Below are positions 10,901-18,945 of a DNA stretch of 25,472 bases, piece by piece. Made by a program: the position numbers and the translations under genes. The notes beneath the pieces are model-generated. The model was not told the DNA's origin. It did not search any database and saw only the letters and a list, made by a program, of their open reading frames with translations. Source of the stretch: Saccoglossus kowalevskii (taxonomy: Eukaryota; Hemichordata; Enteropneusta; Harrimaniidae); the NCBI RefSeq assembly GCF_000003605.2, contig NW_003109109.1:154607-180078 (forward strand), in the 5' to 3' direction. Positions within the stretch are counted from its first letter, which is position 1. Every line of letters starts with the position of its first letter.

Positions 10901-13900
10901 GTATGTGATAACTAGTAATAATTGATTCGTACTTACTTTGTAAACCAATCAAATCAGCACAGAGACACGGTACGGTTAGACACCGTGTCACATGAGCTTG
11001 GATGTGAAATTGTGACAGAAATAATTGTAAATGTACTCATCCTTCATTTTAGCCACCACTTCAGATTTGTTGAGAAATGTCTTGTACGTAAATATTCCTA
11101 TTAGAAAATATCGGTTTATTTCCTAGGTTGGCGCAGGATCTTCTCGCCCTTTCTCATCAAGGGCCATTCATATCACCGGAGGTTAGTTATGAATATATAA
11201 TAATATAATTATTATAGTCATTGATACTTAGTAGAAACAAAAATATTGGCTATAATGACGTCATTCATTACATAAATTGATTTGCTATTATGTTTTCTTA
11301 TGTTTCAGACGGATCGGCAGATTCAAATTACATCGGTATGTATACGTTAATTGATTTATTATTTTATTAATTATAATTATTATGTTGAAAAAACGCTATT
11401 TGAATGATTTCTAATAGTCGAAGAATCCCTATTAGATACAATGAATGCGCCAGACAGGACGAGGAACTGAATCATTCCGTATATATTATCTGATGGAATA
11501 CACTAACTTTGACTCCGGATTTTATTGTTTTCAAGTTGACGGTAACTGGGGTATGTGGACCGCTTGGTCGGAATGTTCGAAAACGTGCGATGGTAACCGA
11601 CAGCGTACACGAGAGTGTGACAGTCCATCACCTCGCAACGGTGGTCTGGGATGTGCAGGTTCTCACGTGGATGTCGAAGTCTGCAATGAATTCGCTGATG
11701 GAAACTGGGGAGCTTGGTCGTCGTGGATGGATTGTACCGTAGCTTGTGGCAGTGGAACAAAGACCCGTTTCCGGGCATGTGACAGTCCACCTGCAGTATG
11801 TGGCGGTCTAGATTGCGAAGGACCGTCAGTTGAATCTTTAATGTGCAATACACAATCATGTCCAAGTAAGTGCTTATTATATAATACATATTCGAAATCG
11901 TAATATTTATATTACTATTATTTAGTACATGTTTAATTCAACATAGTGAAAGAGTTAGGTCATTCATTACCTTTTTTCCATGTGGACGCTCGTAGCATGT
12001 GTTATTATGACGTTGTTGTTTTGTTACTCTTCACTAACTATTGCAAAGCAATGCGATGAATTCACCCTCAAATTCCACAAAGGGGTTAGATTTTCTATGT
12101 TTGCGTAAACAGCTATCATTCCTTCGATCGACGAGTTCCTAGTGGCGATGCATCATAACTTCAGTCATCTTGGGTGCTTTGTGGAGACCAGACCTCGTGA
12201 ATTTACCCAGGGGATGCTCGATAACAGATTCGATCTGACGGTAGAGTTCTGCATGGGCCATTGCATCAAACACGGCTTCTTCTACGCTGCCCTTCAGAAT
12301 GGGCGTTTTTGTTACTGTAGCCATAACTACGGACGGTATGGAGAGAGTGACAGCAGTGAGTGTGATCAACCCTGCCCCGGTGGTGATGAATCGCGGACAT
12401 GTGGAGGGTATTTTAGAAATGATGTTTATTACACTGGAAAGAGTGAGTATATTAAGTAATTACAATCGAACTTCAGATTATTCTTTAAGAAAGTATGCTC
12501 ATCGTTAAGTTTATATAAACACCTTTTTGACTTCTTCAATAATATTGTCGTTTATTCTTTATGCCAGGTAGTCTGAAAGTGGATCACCAAACTATGAAAA
12601 ATAGTGTCAATGTTACATATATGTAGAATATGAAAATGTTGAATCAATATCATCATAGATCCTCAATAATCCAAAATTATTAATGTGTAAAAATAAATGT
12701 GTAAAACTATTATAATGTAACTTTCTTATAGTGCCACCACCAACCGAACCTTGTTTAAACAATCACGGAGTTCGTATTGAAGATAAGTGTTATCTCTTCA
12801 TGCAGACCCCCAGTGCATGGTTTGAAGCGGAACAAGAGTGTATGCGACTTGGTGGTGATTTGGCAACCATTTTAGACGGACGCCAACAGGTAATGTTAAT
12901 AATGTCTACTCTACGACACTTCTGGCACTAATTGATGAGTTGCCGCCAAAGCTTCGCGTCGACTCAGCCCCGTGCTCACTATTTTGTTACAGTCAAGTAT
13001 GCCAGTAAACATATTTTGTTCCCATTTTTAAAAACTAGAGATAAATCAAATTGCAACGCTCTTAACAAGTTAGAATCGAAATTGATACTCGTTAAATTAC
13101 AGAAAATTTGTAATGTTAATTCCCAAAAAATGTTGGGTGTCTTCTTAGACAACTATCTTTCTTGGAATACACACATTGATGAACTTTGTATCATTTTAAG
13201 TAAAAGGATTGGTCTTTTGCGTCGTATTTGTAAATATATCCCCTCTCAGTTACGTAAATTATTGTACTTTGGATTAATACAGTCAGCTATGGATTATTGC
13301 TGTGTTGTATGGGGGAAATACCACATCTCATAATTTAAGTTTTTACATTACAAACATTTTTAAATGTTCCTTTTGATACACCAACTAACTCTCTGTTTAG
13401 TTCAATGAATGTGCTCTCAGTTAGACAGCGTATTCATTATTTCACCGCTATCCTTGTTTTCAAATGTCTCAATAGTACTGCTCCACTGTATATATGCAAC
13501 AAATTTACTCAGATGAATCAAGTACATCAATATCAAACTCGTGGTGCAGCACATCAGGATCTGCTGGTACCAAAATTTCGTTCAGGGAATGGGCACAGAA
13601 CGTTTAGTATGCGTGGTGTAAGGATGTGGAACTCTCTACCTGACAATATTAAGCAATGTACCAGATTACCAATTTTTAAGTGTCCTTTAGATAGTTTCAT
13701 TAAGGAGAATGTCGATAGGTAGTTTGTCTTATAATACCTGTGTGTGTACGTGTGACCCCATGGTAGATTACTTTCAGAGTTTTATGTAATTATTCATATT
13801 TCTTTTATGTAAATGCGTTATCATTAAATGTGTAAAATAAAAAACAACAACATGTAGATGTTTTTAGATTCAGTGACTGTAAAACAATAGATGATTTACC

Positions 13901-16900
13901 GTTGACTGCGAGATCTCGCGTAATACGTTAATGTTATACAATTTCTGAGAAGTCATATCAGAAGTAATCAATTCATTTAATGTTAACTTGTCAAGACAAT
14001 GCTGGAATTATACGTCAATTGATTAAACTGATAGAAACATCATATCGGAAGAAAATGGTTTGTTTGAATTGGCAGGCATTCATGGAATACCACATAATGG
14101 GATTTGGCTATGCTGATTACTGGATTGGATTAAACGACATGGAAGAAGAAGGAAGGTTCCATTTCACCGATGAAACTGAAACTGCTCCCGGTCACTGGAA
14201 TAACTTTGCACCGGGACAACCCGATGCTCGGTCCGAGAACGATGACTGCGTTGGTACGTCACGACCACATTACGTGTATCTGAGCATATGTGATATATTA
14301 TCATAGCGGTGATACTCTTTTCAGAGTGACATTTTCAAATTATAAACTAAGTAAAATTAAGTTAATCTCTCCCATAATATCGGAATTTACTGATTTGTAC
14401 AAAGTCATGTGAATACTGCAGTCTATCATGACACACGTCAGCTCACATTCAGTGCTTTGATGTTCTCTGCTTAATAAATTGTTTAATCGTTTTTTTTAAA
14501 TCTAGAGATGAGCGTTGATCTGTCATATAAGTGGAGTGATGTGAGCTGTTCAACTAATAACGCATACATCTGTCAAATAGAAGTTCCAGGTAATACGAGT
14601 GCATCTATGTATGAGATCTGCATCCTGTAGTATTTAGATTATGATTTTGTAATTTAGATAAAAAGTGATTTCTGTTTGTATCAGTGTATAACGTGTGTAT
14701 TTTTTAAATTGAAGAGGAACCTACCAAACCCAGGGATTGCATTAACGAATCATGGGACACTAATGATTATGTTGTTTACAATGTTAATCTATCTTTTGTT
14801 ATCCATTGTAATTGTAATCCAGAAAGCAAATTTGTTCTTAGATTAGGCTTAAATAGAGTTGTACCTTTAACAAGTACAATGTTCTTTACGTTTAACTAAA
14901 TACGTTTAATTTCTTTTTATTTTTTTCTAGGTGAAAAACGTTGCGGTCCTGGTAACGAAGGCTACAGCAGTTATGCACGGTGTTTTATATTTGTCAAACG
15001 CTTGCTAACCTGGGACGCTGCTGTGACGGCGTGTGCCATAAGAGGGGCAATTCCAGCAGTTATCTCCGATATGCAAACTCAGGTATGAAACTCAGTGTTT
15101 TGCAGATCAGAGTCGAATTGCCCTGCACCACGCGGTTACATTGCCATTGCTCTAACAAATCGCTAAGTGAAAATGAAGTAGCAAATAATATATAATCTAA
15201 CTCAATAATTCTTTAGCTCTTTGTTACAAGACAAATTGCGATGACAGGGTCAGTTGAAGATTGGTACTTTGGTTTGAACGACATCTCGGAGGAGGGTAAC
15301 TATACGTTCATGTACAGCCTTAACGATGTAGATTTTGAGAAATATGCTTACGGTGAACCGTCTGGCAATGAAGACGAGGACTGCACGGGTAAGCTTTACT
15401 ATATAGTAATGCTAATAACATTATTGTGTGATAACTGTACATGTTCAATCAATTGAAGTTCATGTTATTGCACAGTTGCCCATCAACATGCATTTGTCGA
15501 CATTCAAACATTTCACACAGTCTTATGAAAGTTGTTTGAATGTGCCCACAGTTCTGAACTACAAATTGAACCATTACTGGGAAGAGATAAGCTGCCTCAA
15601 ACAAAAACACGTTATCTGCGAAATCGGTGAGTAATGATTTAAGAACAATATGTTTTTAATACAGAACTATTCAAACTACGGTTTATCGACATTTAATACA
15701 ATGTATAGAATGAATGATAATCTATTAATCATTACGTCACATCCGTTTGATATAATCAGCGTTGTTGTCTCATGAGTGTGTAATATTATGTACACGTATT
15801 TCACGACATTCACATCAGTGGTGTCATTACCCAGTTATAGCATAGGTTGCGTTATTTACTTTCGCGGAATTTCATATATTTATATTGTAAGAATAACATG
15901 TATGATTATATTCTACACAGATGAATACTATGGCAGTATGTGTCCACTCGGTATGTGTTTATTTTGTAATTTAATAAATGTATTCATAGGCAGATACTTG
16001 ATACATGTATTTAAAATAATAATTTACGGTTTCCATGTTGATAAATGACCAATGTAACATGGTCGTATAATATAGAAGACGGACAAATACTCACGTTTTA
16101 GAAAGTTGCGTCTTTAAAAAAAATCATATATTCATTGATTGATGCTGTAAATCATTTACGACAATTTATCCGCTTCGGAATGCATGATTTTATCATGGTT
16201 TTTTTTTCGTTACAGGTTGGGTGGAGTACGACTCCATGTGTTTTCTCTTCGTTGCTATTAGCGCCACCTACGCTGACGCAATTGAATTCTGCGGTATCGC
16301 GTAAGTCTCGTTAATTTTGGGTGTCTTTTATCCACGCCTGGCGTAATACAAGTAAAGAACTCTCGCCATGAGCGTGAGTCAATCCGACAACCTAGAAGTA
16401 GATTAGATATAGGGATCGGATATATCTTGTAACAGTGAATTAGACATATCTGCAGTTTGCAATCACATTTTGTCAATGATGTCACTAATACCGATTTGTC
16501 ATGTATTCATTGCAGTGAAGGAGGTTCCCTGATGACCATTAAAGACGAACTTGCGAACAATTTTTTGTTCTCTGAATTTGCTGGACAGTATGGTTATAAT
16601 TTGTGGATAGGTGAGTGAGTGAGTCCTGTTCAATGCACTTAATACACTTTGAGCAATTCTGTAGGCAGTGAAAAAATGTGCAAAATTTTTAGCGGGAAAA
16701 TATTCAAATTGTTAATTTACTCCCCAATGGAAGTAACATCCGCTCTTGAACGAGAGCACATACCTACTACATGAAATTGTATTTGACTTGTGGAGTATCC
16801 AGTAGCATGGAATAATAATGTCGGATAATCATGTTTCGATTTCAAAGGAATTGATGACCGAAAAACCAATGGTACGTTTGAGTGGCAGAGGAACGACTTG

Positions 16901-17044
16901 TCAACCGGCTACACTAATTGGGCACGAAATGAACCGAGTGGTGAAAGCGGATATGACTGTGGGACACTGATAAAGGCCACGGGATTGTGGAAGACTGCCC
17001 TCTGCGGAGGGAAACAGAAATATGTTTGTCAACGATCCATATAA
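825..17044 (+). CDS. CEMIP-like secreted protein with TSP1, WSC and C-type lectin domains (36 exons)
   Basis: Joined exons: 825-1179, 1761-1933, 2105-2255, 2473-2649, 3051-3284, 3532-3636, 3977-4146, 4420-4492, 5104-5225, 5423-5625, 5972-6041, 6504-6635, 6769-6920, 7829-7900, 8088-8270, 8609-8813, 9080-9292, 9633-9711, 9834-9945, 10096-10239, 10422-10587, 10791-10841, 11127-11181, 11309-11335, 11536-11865, 12113-12442, 12732-12889, 14076-14253, 14506-14589, 14931-15082, 15217-15388, 15552-15626, 15921-15950, 16216-16300, 16516-16610, 16848-17044. Every junction is GT..AG and in phase, giving 1,769 residues. Order: signal peptide, G8, GG, beta-helix, C-terminal CEMIP module, 2 TSP1, WSC, 3 CTLD. 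No membrane span or GPI signal is seen, so it is probably secreted. CEMIP and CEMIP2 take part in hyaluronan breakdown; whether this protein does is unknown. The start at 825 is chosen because a hydrophobic leader follows it and the upstream in-frame codon is only TTG. Confidence 0.88.
2105..2649 (+). other. GG (ILEI/PANDER-like) domain (exons 3-4)
   Basis: Residues ~180-285 read as a GG domain. Strands LRYVGLYVTAWNPNG and FGFRTFRV lead to a loop, then GIPVDSIVGIAVRKSFG and a final GDVDAYAFIAVKG. The pattern 'FL.GIP...IV.IAV.....' followed by 'LGS......RDS.AFI..KG' is the family signature found once after G8 and again at the C-terminus of vertebrate CEMIP. Only this copy is present here. The exon 3/4 junction is phase 1 and falls between FLDG and IPVDS. 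Confidence 0.82.
3051..3636 (+). other. CEMIP core before the beta-helix (exons 5-6)
   Basis: Residues ~286-398. Exon 5 carries a long polar segment rich in Asp, Thr and Lys. Exon 6 encodes GDKVVFASTDFDMEQAEELTVYPC, which closely matches the conserved CEMIP/CEMIP2 segment 'GD.IV.ASTD..M.QAEE..V.PC'. Two cysteines follow (CFDC). Both exons keep phase 1 at each end. Intron 4 (2650-3050) contains a run of 12 G at 2926-2937. Confidence 0.82.
4367..4434 (+). repeat. 34-bp imperfect tandem duplication spanning the exon 8 splice acceptor
   Basis: Positions 4367-4400 and 4401-4434 are two adjacent 34-nt copies with 5 mismatches. Each contains 'cgttttatatt' and a following AAAGG acceptor. The second acceptor (AG at 4418-4419) opens exon 8. 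The first (AG at 4384-4385) would add 34 nt and meet an in-frame TAA at 4401-4403 after five codons. Confidence 0.9.
6213..6344 (+). mobile_element. TTAA-flanked inverted-repeat MITE, copy 1 (longest)
   Basis: Starts TTAA then GCGCGGTGGTCGTCGCGC and ends with GCACGACGACTGCCGCCC, which is close to the reverse complement, so it has terminal inverted repeats of ~18 bp. The middle contains ATTTTACACGCGTTG and GAGTCCCATATC, shared with copies 2 and 4. No coding capacity. It lies in intron 11. TTAA at the ends is typical of piggyBac-type insertion, but the superfamily assignment is an inference. Confidence 0.75.
8875..8914. repeat. Short GC-rich hairpin in intron 16
   Basis: CGTCACCTG (8875-8883) and CAGGTGACG (8906-8914) are a perfect 9-bp inverted repeat around a GC-rich 22-nt loop. 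This stands out in an AT-rich intron. Its function is unknown; it may be a remnant of a small transposon. Confidence 0.6.
9515..9571 (+). mobile_element. TTAA-flanked MITE, copy 4 (3' fragment)
   Basis: Matches the right end of the family: GTCGCTATGAGTCATATATC, then CGCTACGACCACCGCCC and TTAA at 9568-9571. The left half of the element is missing. It lies in intron 17 and overlaps the end of a tempting but rejected open exon (9418-9543). Confidence 0.65.
9834..10587 (+). other. C-terminal CEMIP module (exons 19-21)
   Basis: Residues ~957-1097. Exon 20 encodes SGDWVRIGLCYPKDVDGF and exon 21 starts GLLFIKI; both match conserved CEMIP segments ('GDWIRVGLCYP', 'DSGLLFLK'). Later come the paired-cysteine patterns C-N-S-D-A-Q-C and C-D-C, which correspond to the 'C...GC' region before the second GG domain of vertebrate CEMIP. 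After exon 21 the similarity stops. Confidence 0.82.
10791..11335 (+). other. Low-complexity linker made of three tiny exons (exons 22-24)
   Basis: Exons of 51, 55 and 27 nt encode a Ser/Gly-rich linker (residues ~1098-1141, including VGAGSSRPFSSRAIHITGG and DGSADSNYIG). Each has a clear acceptor (CTCACAG, TTCCTAG, GTTTCAG) and donor, and the frame holds through them. They join the CEMIP core to the TSP1 repeats. Exon 24 is a 27-nt phase 1-1 microexon that could be skipped without breaking the frame. I see no known domain here. Confidence 0.6.
11536..11865 (+). other. Two thrombospondin type 1 repeats in one exon (exon 25)
   Basis: A 330-nt phase 1-1 exon. Repeat 1 starts GNWGMWTAWSECSKTC and repeat 2 GNWGAWSSWMDCTVAC. 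Both show the W..W..C start, the RxRxCDSP strand and the GG..C.G segment. Repeat 1 keeps CxxTC, the usual O-fucose site; repeat 2 has CTVAC and lacks it. WxxW tryptophans, typical C-mannose sites, are present in both. Repeat 1 has five cysteines and repeat 2 has seven, instead of six each. TSP1 repeats commonly bind glycosaminoglycans and matrix proteins. Confidence 0.93.
12113..12442 (+). other. WSC domain (exon 26)
   Basis: A second 330-nt phase 1-1 exon. It encodes LGCFVETRPREF, then a C-M-G-H-C pair, GFFYAALQNGRFCYC, YGRYGESDSSEC, CPGGDESRTCGGYFRNDVYYTG. This is the full WSC pattern of eight cysteines, with the GxxYA.LQ.G..C.C and TCGG motifs. WSC domains are putative carbohydrate-binding modules found in fungal wall sensors, polycystin-1 and many animal secreted proteins. 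The acceptor at 12111-12112 is clear; the first ~15 residues are a linker. Confidence 0.92.
12732..14589 (+). other. C-type lectin domain 1 (exons 27-29), split by a LINE relic
   Basis: Residues ~1362-1501 from exons 12732-12889, 14076-14253 and 14506-14589. A proline-rich lead (PPPTEPC) precedes the domain. Visible landmarks: CYLF, WFEAEQECMRLGGDLATI, YWIGLNDMEEEGRF, W-N-N-F, QPD, N-DDC, KWSDVSC and YICQ. QPD is the galactose-type triad in family terms, and WSD replaces the common WND; both fit a possible Ca2+-dependent sugar site. Intron 27 (12890-14075) is the largest in the gene and contains the LINE fragment. Confidence 0.9.
12932..13860 (+). mobile_element. 5'-truncated, frameshifted LINE reverse-transcriptase relic in intron 27
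   Basis: Two reading frames encode the C-terminal end of a non-LTR retrotransposon ORF2. At 12932-13333: QKMLGVFLDNYLSWNTHIDEL, then ISQ-like thumb residues and FGLIQSAMDYCCVVWG. At ~13340-13722, in another frame: LSVRQRIHYFTAILVFKCLN, then RSGNGHRTFSMRGVRMWNSL and LPIFKCPLDSFIKENV. The patterns 'LGV.LD..LSW..HI' and 'R.WNSLP......L..FK..L' are standard for CR1/Jockey-like LINEs. A frameshift with stops lies around 13330-13340. The catalytic palm and endonuclease are absent. An A-rich 3' tail ends near 13850. Same orientation as the host gene; not functional. Confidence 0.85.
14931..15626 (+). other. C-type lectin domain 2 (exons 30-32)
   Basis: Residues ~1502-1634 from exons 14931-15082, 15217-15388 and 15552-15626. 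Landmarks: RCFIFVKRLLTWDAAVTACAIRGAIPAVI, DWYFGLNDISEEGNYTF, YAYGEPSGNEDEDC, HYWEEISCLKQKHVICE. The three-exon split and phases are the same as in domain 1, which suggests tandem duplication. EPS replaces EPN/QPD, and the WND aspartate is Glu (WEE), so classic Ca2+-dependent sugar binding is uncertain. Confidence 0.9.
15921..17044 (+). other. Linker microexon and C-type lectin domain 3 (exons 33-36)
   Basis: Exon 33 (15921-15950) is a 30-nt phase 1-1 exon encoding an acidic linker ending MCPL. Exons 16216-16300, 16516-16610 and 16848-17044 encode the last domain: GWVEYDSMCFLFV, ADAIEFCGIAEGGSLMTI, NLWIGIDDRKTNGTFEW, TNWARNEPSG, DCGTLI, LWKTALCGGKQKYVCQ. The stop TAA at 17042-17044 follows two residues after QRSI begins the tail, so the protein ends with the lectin fold. 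Introns sit at different places from domains 1 and 2. The WND position is WKT and the triad is EPS, so Ca2+ site 2 looks degenerate. Confidence 0.88.
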
Positions 17045-17164
17045 GCATACGAGATGTGGAAATGAAATCAGGAAATTACATAGGGAATGTACAGTTCCAT
17101 TATATATGTGTTAATGAACTTTGTTGAAATAGAACGCTAATCAAAACTAAAATTAATGTAATGG

Positions 17165-17170
17165 ATTAAA
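17165..17170 (+). terminator. ATTAAA polyadenylation signal
   Basis: ATTAAA, the commonest variant of AATAAA, lies 121 bases after the stop codon of the CEMIP-like gene, in sequence with no further open frame. It would give a short 3' UTR. Use of this site is inferred. Confidence 0.5.
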
Positions 17171-17486
17171 AACATTATGTTTTGACTGTTTTATAGAATC
17201 CTATCTATATTGTTTCCAACGGAAACGCCGCTGCTAAATTGCCATTTTCTGCATAAACAGTACTTTCTAGAAACATTGAATTATTATGTCTATAATATTA
17301 GTATGATACTGTGTGACAATTATTCTCAAAAAAACAAATTGACAATGGAAAAAAGTGCGCATATTATTGACTAATGATAAATAGGTAATTGTAGATAGAT
17401 TTTAACATAAAATATTATTATTGTTAGTTACATGCGCCAAACCATGCGCACATGCCAAAAATGTAATAGTAACGTTCTACCTTAAG

Positions 17487-17563
17487 TTAAAGCGCCATAG
17501 TTGTTGTATCACTCCGTGTTCTCTCTGGGTACATATACAACGCAAATTCGAACACGCGCTTAA
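17487..17563 (-). mobile_element. TTAA-flanked MITE, copy 3 (internally deleted)
   Basis: Flanked by TTAA at 17487-17490 and 17560-17563. Read on the - strand it starts AAGCGCGTGTTCGAATTT, then GTACCCAGAGAGAACACGG, and ends with a degenerate AACAACTATGGCGC. It shares the CACTCCGTGTTCT block with copy 2 and the GCGCGTGTTCGAATTT block with copy 1. It lacks one terminal repeat and most of the middle. Confidence 0.6.
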
Positions 17564-18231
17564 TTAACATAACGAAAGCAAGCTGATTATTTTTTGTATT
17601 CGTGTCAATACAAAAGTATTATGTAATATGTTATTGCCATCAACCATGAAATTCGTCATTATTGTCTTACATACCACATATAGCGTTTTACGTTTCTATA
17701 AATGAACCATATACAATGTATAGTTTACAATGATTTATCGAATGTGACAATGTATACCGATAACCAATATTATATTAACTCATTTAATTATATTCATTAA
17801 GATACCTTATAAGGCGTGTTGTGATATTGTAATGTGGTTAAAGAGCATGGATGACTTGAGACAAACAACACATAGGGACTGTCATTCGTCTAATCATATG
17901 AATCTTGTTTTATGTTCTATAATTGCTAATCCCGAAATCCAGACATTCCGAGTATATTTTATTATAATTATACATCTGTCACCGTAACGCCACAAGTTAC
18001 AGCGTGCCGTAATTTTGCGGTATTTTACGGGGTATTTTCATCCTACCATATAAGGAAATGCGAATTCCAAATATGGAATGATCACGCGCGTAAGCGTCAT
18101 CTAATAATAAAAACAAACATGGTTGCTGCACCAGGGTTTGACCGAACTCCACACAAAGAAGTTTGCTGATTCTGTTCTAAACTCTTTGTATTTCAGCATT
18201 CCCATGATGTATCCTTGGAAGGAAAAGATGT

Positions 18232-18378
18232 ATAATAATAAGGTTATTACGAGGTACCTCAAAGTATACACTCAGATAGTACGCCGTCGCATCGACCTCT
18301 GCTTCGCGTCGGTCGATACTCCCGCTGTGCTGTCTTCGTGCATACTTTGAGGTATCCACGTAATAACCTCATATTATT
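18232..18378. repeat. 147-bp foldback (MITE-like hairpin)
   Basis: The outer arms 18232-18268 (AGGTTATTACGAGGTACCTC) and 18341-18378 (reverse complement AGGTTATTACGTGGATACCTC) pair over ~35 bp with few mismatches. The inner part continues to fold imperfectly down to a perfect 7-bp stem, ATCGACC..GGTCGAT, around GC-rich sequence. Nearly the whole segment forms one long hairpin. It has no coding capacity. It could be a foldback MITE or a hairpin RNA source. Confidence 0.75.
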
Positions 18379-18912
18379 CGTAGATTATATGATCTTAAGA
18401 TCATAGACGCAAGCTAGTGTAGTAATTGCTATTGCTAGTGAAACATACCACTGAATGAATCGACAATATTGTGTAAAATATACAATAAATTAAATTAAAT
18501 GACAGGAAGAATTGTCTTGAACAAATCCATCTTAAGATAAAGGCCTACTCATAATGTTCGAAAATGTTCGTCGTAAATCTATGACAATATTTATTGGTTT
18601 ATTATGTAAAATCGGAAAGCTTATTGTCCCATGGCACCATAGAATAACTTTTTGTTGGGTGTTATAGAACATATACATAGAACATAATGTTAAAGTAAAC
18701 TTGCCACTTTTTGTCACTTTTTAAAACCCGGATTTTGAATAATAATTCAGGAAAACAAAAAAAATTTTCACATCATTCTTAATGTATGATTTTTCCAGGC
18801 TATGACAGTGGCCTACAATTTAAGATATGGCATAATATCTCTGCCATAGAAAACTATGGTAAAAACGTTATGACACTCACGAAATCATCGTTTTCTCAAA
18901 AATTAAGCTGAT

Positions 18913-18945
18913 TACCTCCAAACTTTTAAAGTTTGCCAAGAGGTA
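18913..18945. repeat. Short two-part hairpin
   Basis: TACCTC..GAGGTA encloses CAAACTT..AAGTTTG, giving a 6-bp outer and a 7-bp inner stem with a small asymmetric bulge. Probably a minor structural repeat; no associated gene. Confidence 0.5.

Larger units (their letters stand above)
1180..16847 (+). other. Introns of the CEMIP-like gene
   Basis: There are 35 introns, all GT..AG, most of 100-600 bases. Introns longer than 300 bases: 1180-1760, 2650-3050, 3637-3976, 4493-5103, 5626-5971, 6042-6503 (TTAA element copy 1), 6921-7828, 8271-8608, 9293-9632 (TTAA element copy 4), 12890-14075 (LINE relic) and 14590-14930. In the others I see only AT-rich sequence. Small extras are short inverted repeats at 7606-7672 and 8875-8914, a G12 run at 2926-2937, and C10 followed by A9 at 10712-10730. 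No nested gene or RNA gene is recognisable. Confidence 0.7.

Noticed and set aside
11503-11889. 128-codon - strand open frame
   Set aside because: It is the antisense shadow of the TSP1 exon, whose + strand reading is unambiguous.
15776-16048. Hydrophobic 90-codon open frame
   Set aside because: It spans an intron, the 30-nt exon 33 and the next intron; the hydrophobicity comes from AT-rich sequence.
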